Source: Pyrenula massariospora (lineage: Eukaryota > Ascomycota > Eurotiomycetes > Pyrenulales > Pyrenulaceae). From it: a stretch of 64,000 nucleotides of DNA. Location: contig JAGFMI010000002.1 of NCBI GenBank assembly GCA_021030905.1, forward strand, positions 2,666,001-2,730,000, in the 5' to 3' direction. This document shows positions 1-12,271 of the stretch, one piece after another. Made by a program: the position numbers and the translations under genes. Each line of letters opens with the position of its first letter. Positions within the stretch are counted from its first letter, which is position 1. The notes under the pieces are model-generated. The model was given only the letters and a program-made list of their open reading frames with translations. It did not search any database and was not told the origin of the DNA.

Positions 1-619
1 TACCTAGCCAGAGCCATTGTGCATAGTCCCAGACAACAGGCTGTGATTCTGTACTGCCAGATCAATCATCACTTATTCACAGTGAGTACAAATGCGCGTG
101 TCGAAACAGGTTAAAACTATTCGAAGGTGGACAAGTGTACCAAGGGTATTCCACGGTCTGCGTGGCAAGACGACGGCAGAGCTATATCGCTTCGAACCCG
201 TGGTTATGGTGCGCAATTGTACAAAAGTTGACCAACTCCCCTTGCCAAGCCGTGGACACACAAAGGCTCCGTTGATGGGGTCGTCTGTGGCTGATGGTCA
301 TGGAATGAGGTATGCTATTGGTCTGCTGTAACCACTGCGCAACAGCGCAACAGATGATCTTTACCATGCGCTATTACGCTCGTCCAGGCTACGACACGAG
401 AGTCCCAGACACCATACTTTCTCTTCTTCGACAATCTGCTTCATTATTATCCATGTGCTAATGAACACTGACGATCATGACGGCTTTACTTCAAAGTACT
501 ATCTTGCTTGATTTGCCCTGCTCCATGACGTGGCTGAAGAATGCTGACCCCCTCTGCACGAGTCCACTCTGAAGACGTATCTGATCTTCTTCTTTGTCTC
601 TTTGCAACACATTGCTGCC
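1..619. other. Left-edge intergenic region
   Basis: Only short overlapping open frames on both strands are seen, none with a recognisable domain or a plausible exon chain. A pyrimidine-rich stretch just before position 600 is probably the leader of the gene that starts at 620. Confidence 0.5.
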
Positions 620-3059
620 ATGGACATGAACTTTGGGCCAACCAGAAATGATGAATTGGACTCTTGTTTTTCCTCGCTTGTACATGAATGGCCAGGATCG
701 AGCTTGTATCCAAACCTAGAACCTCCTCCTTCATCGGACCTCGAACCCGCTCCTTTAGCAATGAATCCAAGTTTCTCGCTGCCATATCCTTACGACTTGA
801 GAGAATCTTCTCATAGTAAGTTACCGCCATTGGTCCCACCTATGGCTATCACAGAAAGGTCTATTGCGGACAGAACCCATGCTCATAACGGAATTCTTCT
901 TCCCACCGAAGAACCATTTCGCCGGGACGACTGGCGGCCTTACCCTGGAGGAGAAGACCTTGCACAGACTAAATTCAATCCTCAGACGGCATTTCATTTG
1001 CCACCAGTTGTCGAACAGTCAAGAGGTTTGTTTGGACGGAATGGAACAGACGACGACTCCTCATCTGGCCAGAGATCTGTGGATCCAGAATCGATGCCTA
1101 CCCCATCGTTGACACCTGATATGGGATCAATCACATCCGAATCTCTCTCATCTTTGAGTACAATCTCTTCTCTTGAGCGCGTGAAAACACCCACCCGTCA
1201 CCCGACACGGGAAGAGAGTGACGTGATGAGCGAAGACAATTCTAGCTGCGACCTATCTCACACATCAGGTCAAGGTTCAACTTTCAGAAGATCCTTGGAC
1301 GACCATAAACCAGGTTCCAACGTACGCCGTAAAGGGGTGAAATCGAAGTCCGAGCCACTTGAATTTCGCCTCCTTAGCCGTACAATGAAAACTCGACAGC
1401 CAAGACAACGGGATACTGGCCGCTCCTACACGCCTTTCAGCGGAAATCGATCACGGTTGCGAATTGACATGGGGCAATCCACTTTCTCGTCTTCTGATTC
1501 GCCAGAAAAAAGTCAGTGCCTGTCCTCAGGCGGTGTCTCGGAAGCTCGTACACTTACACCGCTTCCCCCTGCCAATAGCGTCCAAGATCTTCCTCATTTG
1601 ACTACCACAGGCAATTCTAAGAGTGAAATGCAGCATCCCTGCGGCGCAGGTCTTGACGACCCGCTTGCAAGGTTTCCTGGTGCGTGTAAAACGTGTTCTC
1701 AATCGAAAAACAGCTTCAGCCAGTCAGAATCTCTTGGATCCAGACCTAGTGAGATACGTACTTCGTCGATCGGTGACGACGGTGAATGGGAGGCCAATTC
1801 CAGCGAGAATGATGTGGACTCTATCAACATGAGCATGGAAGATGAAGTCAAGGGTATAATTGGCCTAGAGAATCCCCATCTAGCGCAACGCCTTCTCGAA
1901 ACACTGCGTTCTTGGAGCCTTTCCGAGCTCTTCCTACATGGTAGTGACTTTAGGCAATCACCAAATGGAACTGAAAACACACCAGCTTCTTCGTCTTCGC
2001 AAGCAACTGGGAACAACTCATCACCGAGTACATCGACTTCCGATGACAACGGTGGAAAGCGCAAGGCTCCAGCCGGAGGTGATGAAGGGGATCAGGCAAA
2101 TGGTGGCGATGGTGATGACGGTGAAGAAAAGGGGAGGTCGCCGAAAATCCCAAAGACCAAGCCCAATGTAATTAAATGGGACTGTCCTTTAACTAGAGGG
2201 CCTATCTCACCAGCAATGGAACGGCAGCCACAGTACTCTCTCGGGTGTGCTCTCAATGGGCTTGAATTCCGCCATGTGTGGTGCGTTTCCGTGCTTTCAT
2301 CGTTGAAGTCAGCTAACACCAATCGCTAGGGAACACTTAAGAAGAGCCCACTATGGATGTGAGATATGCGGTTTAAAGCTAGATCGCAAAAACGCGGACA
2401 AGATTCATCTGCGCGCGAGAGAAAAAGACCCTTCTATATGCCGTCCTAACTGCAATGGAAGGCCGGATTTTGCGATCGGAATTGATTTATTCATGCAACT
2501 GGAAGAGATTTACGAAGACAAAAGCCTCCGTGAGCCTCAGCAAAAATGGGCTGAATGGTGGAAGCTCCTCTTTCCGAAAGCACCCATCATCCCTGACGGT
2601 CTTCACCACGGCACAATCAGCGTCTCGACTGGCGATATTCCCAGGCTTCAGTATTTTTTCGCACAAATGTGGTACGAGGAAGCAGGAAAAACTCTTCCCC
2701 AGCTGAGTGATCGTCAAATGCTCACCGTGCTCGCGAACTTCGAAAAGACTATCAAGCTTTGCCATTCCATTCACCGCCAGCGACGGCAGAAAATCCAATC
2801 TCGTGCACAATCAACCCCTTCTGTTGGTGTCGCGACAACCCCTATGCCACCACAATATGAAACTCCCCAACCAAGTCGTCGTAATCAACCAGGGGCAGCC
2901 TCCGGTGAGCAGAACCAATTTGGCGATCAGGCAATGGATATCTTTGATGTGCAGTATCTACCAACATCTCAGGCTATGCATGATGCAGGATTTGACTATG
3001 GGGATTTTTTGAATCAGGAAAATCAGCCTCAAAGGGAGAGCATGGGAAAAATTGTGTAG
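620..3059 (+). CDS. C2H2-like zinc-finger protein with long disordered N-terminus
   Basis: Two exons, 620-2280 and 2330-3059, are joined by a 49-nt intron, giving 796 residues. The start is the ATG at 620 (context GCCATGG); the frame can be opened further upstream only from a TTG. The first 500 residues are Ser/Pro/Thr-rich and look disordered, followed by an acidic Gly/Asp stretch. A degenerate C2H2 unit spans the splice junction: Cys in WDCPL, Cys in LGCAL, then HVWEHLRRAHYGCEICG, a layout common in fungal proteins of unknown function. The region after it (FMQLEEIYED, KWAEWWKLLFP) resembles the conserved tail of the same proteins. A nuclear regulatory role is inferred from the finger only; no target is visible. 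Residues near 240 are encoded by 22 nt that recur in a repeat at 23.2 kb (see findings). Confidence 0.82.
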
Positions 3060-3827
3060 TGTGTTAAGGCCGTTATCGTTGAGAATAAAATGAACAGGCA
3101 CCATTCCACTAAGTTTGCAAGATGTCTTTATAATGATTTGTATAGCACCCTCGCATTATATCTCTATTATGTGAACATTAGAGAAAATTCATGAAGCCAT
3201 TGTTTCCAAGCTGTATCCAGACAACCCATGGTATTAAGATAGCTACAATGAGCAGGCGAAAATTGTGTTAATGGAATGCTGGCTGGCTTGTGATGCTCTT
3301 AAAATTAGCCGCTGACCACTACATCTCCCGCCGTAGATGCACAATCGCTTTCCTATCTTTCCGGTAAATACGAGCGTTTCATTTGTCCCTGTTGCAGATC
3401 ATTCTGGAAGTTGAAAGTGGACAGAAATTGCTGGAAGGCTAACATGGCAGTCGAGGGGAACGAGGAAATTCACAGTCACGGTGAAATTGGGACTTTAAGG
3501 ACCTCGCTAGTCGGGGCGACCATCAAAAGGAGAGAGGAACTACCATTCCTTAGGGGCAGAGTGGATGGGAACGGTGAGAAAAGATAAAGCAGCTCTGGGC
3601 CGTTGGGAGAAGATGGAGCCCGCTATTTTCTGGAGCCGCCAAGGCTTTGTGGTGATGGTGGGAGCTGGTGTTTGGCCGCCAATGCAAGTTTCGTCAGCTC
3701 TCTGCGCAGCCAACGACAACCACCTGAGCCACGCCGTTCACAGTCAAGCACTTTTTGCACATGTCTATCTTTCAGACCTACACGATCGCGTGACCGCTAG
3801 ACCGTGGCAGTTTCTGGTCCGCTCGCT
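3060..3827. other. Intergenic region, C2H2 gene to vps35
   Basis: This contains the 3' flank of the C2H2 gene and the promoter and leader of vps35. Open frames between 3565 and 3942 overlap the start of vps35 in other frames and have no protein signature. No repeat or RNA gene was recognised. Confidence 0.5.
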
Positions 3828-6794
3828 ATGGCTGGCGCGCAGCCGATGGAGGATCAGAGTCGACTGTTGGAAGATGCCTTGGGTGTCGTGCGGCAGCAGT
3901 CTGCTCAGATGCGGAGGAATCTGGAGACTCCGGGAAAGCTGATGGATGCTCTGAAATGCGGGTGCGACCTTAACCAAGCTCATTTTGAAAAATTGAAGCT
4001 GACGTCGCATGTAGGTCAACTCTTGTATCTGAGCTGCGGACGCCGAGCCTCGGTCCCAAGCAGTACTATGAGCTCTACATGGCGATCTTTGATGCTCTCC
4101 GTCATCTGTCCGTTTATCTTCGAGAGAGCCACCCTGTGAACCATCTCGCCGATCTCTACGAGCTGGTGCAATATGCTGGTAACATCATACCGCGTCTATA
4201 TCTGATGATAACCGTCGGAACGGTATACATGGCCGTGGAGGACGCGCCAGTGAAAGAAATCATGAAGGACATGATGGAGATGAGCCGGGGGGTCCAGCAT
4301 CCCATACGAGGTCTTTTCCTGAGATATTATCTCACCGGTCAAGCTCGAGATCACTTGCCCACTGGAACTGAAGACGGACCACAGGGGACAATTCAAGACT
4401 CTATCAATTTTATTCTGACGAATTTCGTCGAAATGAACAAACTCTGGGTCAGGTGGCAGCATCAGGGTCATTCCCGAGAACGAGAACAGAGATCACAGGA
4501 GAGGAGAGAGCTCGAACTCCTTGTAGGGAGCAATCTCGTCAGGCTTAGCCAACTGGTAGATCTCGAATCATACAAATCTATCATATTGGCACCACTGCTG
4601 GAGCAAGTGGTTCAGTGCCGAGATGTGCTTGCGCAAGAGTATCTTTTGGAAGGTAATGTATAGTGTTCACAGAGGAAAGCTTGGCTAATGGCAGCAGTCA
4701 TCACGAAAGTCTTCCCGGACGAATATCACCTTCATACGCTCGATAAGATGCTTTCAGCCATTGCAAAACTCAACCCTCATGTCGATATGAAAAAGATCGT
4801 GATTGGCCTGATGGATCGCTTGTCGTCATATGCTCAAAGGGAATTAGAGGCTGAGTCGCCCGAGGAACGGCAGAAAGCCGAGGAAGAGGCGACTGTGAGG
4901 CTATTAGAAAAGGTTCGGATATCAAAAGGGAAACCTGAATCTTCAAAACTCAACGGCGAAACTGGCGGAGACCAGCAGACGAACAGATCAGGTCCAGATG
5001 AGTCTAAAGAGACGGATAGCCTTAGGGATGGTCTACCAAGCTCAAGTGCAGCGGATGCTGAGCCGAGAAGCCCAGTCAAGAACGCACTACCAGATGTCAA
5101 ACTCTACGAAATTTTCTATGACCAAGTGGTCAACATCGTTAAGACAAGAGGATTGTCAATACAAGACACGATGGCCCTCCTCGTGTCACTTCTAAATCTC
5201 GCATTGTGAGTTTGGGATATCTGTTGGCAAATTGAGGCATTCGCTGACAACCTGGGCAGAAACATATATCCTGATCGTTTAGGTATGGTAACATCAGGAG
5301 CCTTTTTTATTGTGTTGTCTAATTGCTATAGGATATGTCGACCAAATACTAGCCTATGCTAATCAGAAGACTGCCGAGTACGCTGATAGCCCAGATCTGC
5401 ATTCTGCGGCGGCGCAGTCCAATATGGTCAATATCCTGCTCGCTCCAATCAAAACCTATTTCTCTCTTTTCACCGCATTGGCTCTCCCTCACTATGTTCC
5501 TCTGTGCTCGTCACAGACGTACACAACTCGAAGATCTGTTGCCAGGGAATTAGTTCAGATCATTCTCCGTGACAGGATACAAATATCGACCTCAGAGCAC
5601 TTGGAGGGTGTTTTGACAATTTTGAGAGTTATTATAAGTGAAGCGACACAACAACCGCCAGGATATCCGGCTCGACAGTTATGGCAGCGCGCTGATACGG
5701 ACGAAACTATTGAAGAGCAGGGTTGGCTAGCACGGTTGGTACATCTCATTCAGGGCCCTGACAATGACACCCAATTTAAGGTGCGTTTGACCACCTGCGT
5801 GACTGTCAAGGCTCATTCATGTAGCTCATCCGGCAAACTTGCAACGAATATCAGGAAGGCAAGGAACGAGTCAAATACACGATCTCTCCCATCATTACAT
5901 CCTCGATGAAACTTGCTCGACAATACAAATCACGAGAACACTTCGATGACAATTGGCAACAGCAGACCCATTCCTTGGCTGTATTTCTCCATGAAACTAT
6001 TGAGCACCTTACTCCCCATCATCCCGAACTTGCCATCCGTCTTTCCGTTTGCTGTGGCCAAATCATGGCTCAATGTGGACTTGGAGAACGAGGATACGAC
6101 CTCTTTAGTGACGCGTTTTTTATCTATGAAAGGGAAATAAGCGATTCTCGAAACCAATTTCAAGCTGTCTGTCTAATGATTGGTGCTCTTCAACAAACGA
6201 AAGGCCTTCTCCAGGAAAGATATGACGCTCTTATCACAAAGGCCGCTCTGCATGGGAGCCGGCTATTGAAGAGACCAGACCATTGTCGTGCCGTGTATCT
6301 TGCTAGTCATCTCTGGTGGGCTGTGGAGAATCCTGGCAGCGAAGAGGATTCAAAGGATGTAGGTAACACCTGGTCTTTACATTCTTCTAGAACCGCCACT
6401 AACGCCTGACATAGCTCTACCGTGACGGTAAAAGAGTGCTTGAGTGCTTACAAAGAGCATTACGGGTTGCTGATTCATGCATGGACACGGCTGTCTCCGT
6501 CGAACTGTTTGTTGAGATCCTCAATCGATACGTCTACTATTTCGAACAGCAGAATGAGTCGGTATGTCTCCTGTATTACAGTTCCAGGTTAGGTTTGCAC
6601 TAATTTTGTCCAAGGTGACCATCAAGTACCTCAACGGTCTCATTGAACTCATTCATTCCAATCTTTCAGCGTCAAACCAGAACGATGGGCCGAACCCAAG
6701 CAGCCTAGAGAATACGAAACGCCATTTTGTGAGGACACTGGAATACATCAAGTCTCGAGAATACGAAGGCGTAATCACGGAGGCAAGACAATGA
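3828..6794 (+). CDS. vps35: Vps35, cargo-binding core subunit of retromer
   Basis: Vps35 is the alpha-solenoid scaffold of the retromer complex (with Vps26 and Vps29), which recycles cargo such as Vps10 from endosomes to the Golgi. Eight exons join in frame: 3828-3961, 4015-4652, 4698-5205, 5260-5282, 5332-5780, 5825-6358, 6415-6561 and 6615-6794, giving 870 residues, the usual family size. Family landmarks are [20 protein letters not shown] near the N-terminus, [20 protein letters not shown], the near-invariant [18 protein letters not shown], and a C-terminal block ending in [15 protein letters not shown]. An insert rich in Glu, Ser and Lys near residues 310-390 is the variable loop seen in fungal Vps35. 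The start at 3828 places [18 protein letters not shown] at the N-terminus. Exon 4 has only 23 nt, and the acceptor before exon 3 is a tandem CAGCAG. Housekeeping function is essentially certain. Confidence 0.97.
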
Positions 6795-7623
6795 TTAACC
6801 TTGAAATTTGTTGCCTCAGCGGGAACATCATTCGTGTTACATGGCGCACAGCATATTCAGACTTGCATGGTTTTGTTCTTGACTGGCGGATTCTTTGAGC
6901 AGCCAGCAGTGCGCACATAGCACTTGTAGATACACTCCACATGTCCATATTCCTGGCAGTAGTGCATGTCATGTCAAATTGAAGGGTGACAGCCGAAGGT
7001 ATGCATCTTCTTAACCATTGGTTCTCGATGGTTACACAAGGAACAACTTTATCCCGTTTACGGTCACCTACAGCCTTGTGCGCAGGCTTTGCCTCCCATT
7101 CATTTTGTCGGGTTAAGCGCTGCCAGGCAACTCTCAGAGCAAAGTCGCATCAACCTGTTTCATCTAGTCCGGGTCGAAATCCGTCCCACTGCCCCCAGCA
7201 GTCATCTCAGTCCTTCTTCCAAGTTTTCATATCTCAACTCGTCTCACAATGTTTGTTAGAATCCTGTTCCTTTCAGCTATATCCCCAATCTTTATGGTCT
7301 GGCAAAGACGTGAAGATAATCGAGAGAGCGAATCTGATCAATGTTACCGGGGCGTATAGATTGATCTTTTGCTTATCTCGATGGATCTCCGAAGCAGCAC
7401 GGCCTGAAGTAAAATCATTGTCTCAGCGATTTTTGGATTAATTAAGTCCATGGATTTCAAGGCTGTACTATTCAACAGCTTGAGGAAGGACTAGCAAGTC
7501 TAAGACACTGTCTAAGCGGTTCGAATATCGGACATCAAGACCGACTTATACGTTACAAGTACGATTAGTCCCCATCAAGGGTTCCCTTTCAGTTCAATTG
7601 CTCACGGTGCGCGTGAAACCAAC
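6795..7623. other. Intergenic region, vps35 to HET gene
   Basis: The region is mostly featureless. One short cysteine-rich frame lies on the minus strand at 6857-6967 (see findings). The longest plus-strand frame (about 7000-7441) has no ATG in good context and no recognisable motif. Confidence 0.45.
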
Positions 7624-9792
7624 ATGAGCGCTACTCGGCAGCTTACACCAGATGGACAGCAGATCCGAGGCTCTGCTGAGACTTCAAAGGATGACTCTTT
7701 GCTACAGGCTGAGACAGAACAATTACATCCCAAAGAACGAACTAACGACTTATGTTCTAGATGTGCCTCGCTCGATATTGGAGATATCTTCGGGTCTAGT
7801 TCAGATAATCCGGCCACATTTGTTCTAGATCTAGGAGTTCTAAGTCCGGATACCAAGCTATCGCCATGCGCCATGTGTCGGTTGCTGGATTCAGTCAAGC
7901 TGAAGAGCGTAGATGAACCCGAGTTGGGTGAATATGCATTATATTTGATGCGACCGGAGAGGCCGGAATTTTCTGCCCGGGAAGAGGTTCTGGTCGTTGC
8001 TAGTGTGACATTGGGACCCGTGTTACGAGATAAAAGACGGCGACATGGAAAGTCTTGGGAAGGGCTGAGAGCATCCCATCCTATTTATATTCCATGCATC
8101 ACAACCTCTACGAAATCTAAGTGCAAGATCCGGGGATGGCCCTTTCGTACCAATCCCATGAATGAGAATGCTGTCAATTTCCAATTGGTCCGGTTTTGGA
8201 TGGAAAAATATCAAAGCAAGCATACAAATGCCTCTTTCTCTCCATTGTCATCGACGCCGAGGCCAACAGACCTGAAACTCATTGACTGCAAAGGAAGGCT
8301 GATTGTGCAAATTCCATCGGAAGAGAAATACTCTGCGCTGAGCTATGTGTGGGGAGCCGGCAGGTGTGTCGACCATGGACAAGTTATCGATGGCAGACTC
8401 CCCAAAACTTTGCCCCAAACAATTGAAGATGCCCTTCGAGTTACAACAGAACTAGGGCTTCAATACATCTGGATCGACAGGTACTGTATTGATCAAGACA
8501 ACGAAAACGAGAAACATGCTCAGATTCGTCAAATGGATCTTATCTATCGACATGCTCATATAACGCTTGTTGCGGCTACTGGAAATGATCCCTCCACTGG
8601 CTTACCAGGTGTCAGTAGCACTCCCAGAGGTCCTATACCAAGTGCCTGGATAGGGCCGTTCCACCTCCAATCTACCTCGCTTTATACGAGCGAACATATA
8701 GGAGTTTCTACCTGGAACGGGCGGGCGTGGACTTATCAAGAAAGCTTCTTCTCGACGGGATGCCTCATTTTCACAGATCGAGAAGTCTGCTACAAAAACC
8801 GGTATGGCGCCGCTTTTGAAAGTCTCGATGGGTTCTACTCCACCGAATATGACTTTATCTGGCCAAAGATTAGAGGCGGTACTCAACATGAACGGCCTTG
8901 GACTATCTGTAGTTGCCTTGCAGCGTATTGTGGGAGGCACCTCTCCTACGAACAAGATGTCTTACGCGCCTTCGAAGGCGTCTTTCACCATTTCGAAATC
9001 GCAGAGTTCCCGGTGTATCATCACATCGGGGTGCCTATCATGCCGTCGGTAGCCGAGGACAACGATTTGCTCATACCCTCAGACCGCAAGCGGAGTGATT
9101 GCTTCGCGGCTGGTCTTTGCTGGCGCAGTTCTGGCGCAGGTACCAGGCGAGCCCAGTTTCCGACTTGGAGCTGGGCTGGATGGAGTTCTCCAATAACTCA
9201 GCATTGGCCGGAGTTGAGAGGCGGAATCGACGCAGACTATCAACCAAATGTTTATCTCGAAACGGTAGAAGGATCACTGCTTGATATTGAGGAAGTTAGC
9301 ACGTTGTCGCTGGTCAAGGATTCTGCTCAGTCTTTCAGCAATTTTATCCATCTTGACGCATGGGTAGTGCCTCTAGACATACGATACAACCCGCAATGGT
9401 CTAAGCAGTTCCTCAAAGCTACAATTCGTTGGAACATCTCCGGATACAGTGCTATCTTCCATAATCAAAAGTCAAGCCTTCAACTTCCGATTCACTCTTT
9501 GCGCTTTGCTTATCAGACTGGAGCCGAGCAGCCAGAGCCAGCGGTTGGTTTAAGCGGGACAGAGAGCTTCGGTATATGGCTAGAAAAATTCATTATGGTT
9601 GTGCAATTTAGAGAGAATTTTTTTGAACGGGTTGGTCACTTGAACTTTGATGAAGATACGTGCGCAATATGTAGAGGCCTTACCGAATCCGAAGAGAAGG
9701 AACTTGACTTGTTTTGGCGAGAGTACTGGTTGACAGACTGGACGGATCACCTGAAAGCGATAAGGAAGAGGCGGCGCATTCGTCTTGGGTAA
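7624..9792 (+). CDS. HET-domain (heterokaryon incompatibility type) protein
   Basis: This is an intronless gene of 722 residues starting ATGAGCGCTACT at 7624. An N-terminal segment has two CxxC pairs (CSRC near 44, CAMC near 82), common in this family. The HET domain covers about residues 236-374: YSALSYVWGAG, then LPQTIEDALRVTTELGLQYIWIDRYCIDQ, the YRHAHITLVAATG block, and RAWTYQE. HET domains are TIR-related in fold and trigger cell death after fusion of unlike hyphae, but most genomes carry dozens whose partners are unknown. The C-terminal half, with a PTWSWAGW motif that is also family-typical, has no other known domain. It sits at the edge of the repeat-rich accessory region, a usual place for this family. 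No allele or partner can be named. Confidence 0.93.
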   Translation: MSATRQLTPDGQQIRGSAETSKDDSLLQAETEQLHPKERTNDLCSRCASLDIGDIFGSSSDNPATFVLDLGVLSPDTKLSPCAMCRLLDSVKLKSVDEPELGEYALYLMRPERPEFSAREEVLVVASVTLGPVLRDKRRRHGKSWEGLRASHPIYIPCITTSTKSKCKIRGWPFRTNPMNENAVNFQLVRFWMEKYQSKHTNASFSPLSSTPRPTDLKLIDCKGRLIVQIPSEEKYSALSYVWGAGRCVDHGQVIDGRLPKTLPQTIEDALRVTTELGLQYIWIDRYCIDQDNENEKHAQIRQMDLIYRHAHITLVAATGNDPSTGLPGVSSTPRGPIPSAWIGPFHLQSTSLYTSEHIGVSTWNGRAWTYQESFFSTGCLIFTDREVCYKNRYGAAFESLDGFYSTEYDFIWPKIRGGTQHERPWTICSCLAAYCGRHLSYEQDVLRAFEGVFHHFEIAEFPVYHHIGVPIMPSVAEDNDLLIPSDRKRSDCFAAGLCWRSSGAGTRRAQFPTWSWAGWSSPITQHWPELRGGIDADYQPNVYLETVEGSLLDIEEVSTLSLVKDSAQSFSNFIHLDAWVVPLDIRYNPQWSKQFLKATIRWNISGYSAIFHNQKSSLQLPIHSLRFAYQTGAEQPEPAVGLSGTESFGIWLEKFIMVVQFRENFFERVGHLNFDEDTCAICRGLTESEEKELDLFWREYWLTDWTDHLKAIRKRRRIRLG

Positions 9793-12271
9793 TACCAAGG
9801 TCTCATGGCAAACGTAACAGAGACCAAAATACAATTGGAGATGTAGAGTTAGTTTTTTCGATCCAACGAAGTTCTTGGTATGCGTGTTCTTACCAGTACT
9901 TTGCAGTGTCTCGCGGCCTTGTTTTAAGGGAACACCACTGCTGTGCTTTCCATTACAAGATCCGAAAGAGACCTAATCATAACCCCGAACTTGTTGAGAA
10001 ACACCTTACCACATAACATCCATCCGACCGATCCTCATCCCACGGATTTGTTCACACAATGATCTTTCTCCTAACTCATTGTCCCACTACAGATCATTGC
10101 AGAAGTGCCCGCCAATGACTGCATCCAGTCATCGATACTCCAGCCGCGAAACCAAGAATCAAAATCTCTCTCCAACCCCCATCTCCCCAGCCTTTCGGGA
10201 CCAGTCTAAGTCGTATATATCCCATCCAGACCCAGCCCGAATGCGTCTTTGCAGAAGAACAAAGCGTCACACTCTTGGAGTTCGGGCTATAAGGTGTCTA
10301 TAAAGGGGTCCAACTCCCCATCGCTGGGTTCAGACGTGGGGCTGGATCAACAGCCAACCAATAAGCTTCCAAGTAGCTTCTTCCACCAATGACGCTTCCA
10401 TTCCATCTCGTCTCGTTCGAGTCCTTCAGCCGCTCAACAACTCCTCGCTCGGTGCCCCTGAACCCCTGAATTCCCTGAAAGCTTCCAATCACGTGACCGT
10501 TCAGCCTAGCCCTCTGTACTCTCTGTGCCCTCTGTGCCGTCTGTATAGCCCTCTGAGGTCCGCTCAATACCCCCGGAGCTCGCTGTTTCCCTCTGGCCGA
10601 TCATGTTCAGGACCAATCCCGTTGAGAGGTGTTGTTTTTTCAACAATGATGTCTCTCGAAATCATAAGTCTATCTAGAACCGTTTGGCTTGCGTCCATAT
10701 CCCCACGTCTTGGATTGAGGCTCTAACTGGGGTGAATAGGACCTAAGTTTTGCACACGCAGCTCCCAGCTACCTGCCGTGCCTGTTAAACTAAGGAAAGG
10801 CTCCTACGGTGTCTAGTAACGTCGTTCATCCATGTTCAGTAGCGGTGGTTCTTCTTGCAACTGTGGCTGCACTCCTCAGCATCTAGGTTACTAAGTCTCC
10901 AACGTGTGCCACAATTAGACACCTTTAGTTCGCGCAGCGTCTCATCGTCTATCTCTAGAAACAATGACCGATTAGGCCAAAGGCTTCGCTCGGCCTGAAA
11001 CGCTATTAACACGCAAACGGCTAAACCGAATACTAACCTTAGTTATAAAAAAACAGCTAAGAAAGAGAAAAAAGGCGATAAGAATTTTCAAAAAAAGATG
11101 GTGCTCTAGTCAAAACGTTAAGTGAGCTTTACCATAATTACGGAGCCGAATTCCATATTTCAATAAGTAGAAAGCGACAAGACTATGTCTGTCGGTCCAG
11201 GAAGGGCATTTCGCCACTGTTAGCTGATAAGATTGTACGAGTTCCTCCTCAATGCTGCCTTAGCTGCTAATGATAAGGAGGGCATGCATCTCCCTTCGAT
11301 AGTCTTCGTCACTGTAGCAAAAGGTGTAGAGACAAGCAAGAAACGTTGACCGGAGGCAAGTCAAGATTCCTCGTAGGAAGCTGCATTCTTAGATGGCGCC
11401 ATTGCACGATGGAACAGATGGAGGGACGCGCAACGGACGGGCGCTCTGGGATAGACCGCGGGATGGTCGCCTGTTAGTTACAAAGAAGAGCAAAAATACT
11501 TGCACAGTCACAGCTACTAAGGTTGTTGCCGTAGCGGCAGCTCAAGACTATTCATTTTACAGGTAGGAAGGCGACGGAAATAGTCTGAACGAGTATATTA
11601 ACTAACACCTAAAAAGACTATGCGCTCCTTATCTTTTACGTACGAGGCACGCGCTTGCCTTCCTTCGTAAGATGTACCGCGCTATGCTTCAAATCTGAAT
11701 CAGCGCGGAATTCATGAGATAGCAGCTCTCTGAGTGAAAAGACAGTTGCTTAAATGAAATTAATTCAACTTGCCTAGCGAGTTCGGGAGCAAAGGTTTTT
11801 TGGTGAATCGCTCATTTTGTAGATTGAAGATCTATACTATACTTGAGCCAAGCCAACTGCGAAATTATCCCAATCGGAGAACAATGCCGTCATTCACGAA
11901 GCCACAACGGTCATAAGCCATGAAACAATACCAAAGCCTTGCTCCTGAGAGCGAGCTTCAACAGCAGAAACCACGCCCACCAAGCAAATTTGCCAGTGAA
12001 CAAATTAAGAAAGTCATACTAAACACAGACCAGTCAGGTTCTTCAACGATAGTTATAGACTACTCAGCAACACGTAACCCCGTCGCGCACGACGTCTCGT
12101 GACCTGCCTAAACTCATAAGTCCAAAGATTAACCTAGCCGGAAACGTGTAGCACAGCTTGTGACTACTAATGATCATTGTTACCCGTATTTGGGAGTGCT
12201 CTGTTTGCTCCGCAACAGAATCGCCATCCAAATCTCTGCCCCTTAACACGTTTTGATTTTTCCAAACCTCC
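9793..12271. other. Gene-poor, decayed repeat-like region
   Basis: No protein family is recognisable over 2.5 kb. The region holds a CTCTGT-type simple repeat (10510-10557), A-rich runs near 11040-11110 and many short frames with stops, and it looks like degenerate transposon-derived DNA. A retroelement origin is possible, but no reverse transcriptase, integrase or paired LTR could be found by eye. Confidence 0.5.
10510..10557. repeat. Short CTCTGT-type minisatellite
   Basis: About five imperfect copies of a CCCTCTGTRYY-like unit lie in tandem, preceded by CCCTGAA-type repeats near 10455-10480. The repeat is non-coding and sits in the gene-poor block. Confidence 0.6.

Noticed and set aside
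6986-7441. 151-residue plus-strand frame
   Set aside because: No motif, unusual composition, and no splice partner.
10600-10960. Possible LTR (TGTTG...CAACA-like ends)
   Set aside because: No second copy or internal retroelement coding sequence was found, so a short match is not enough.
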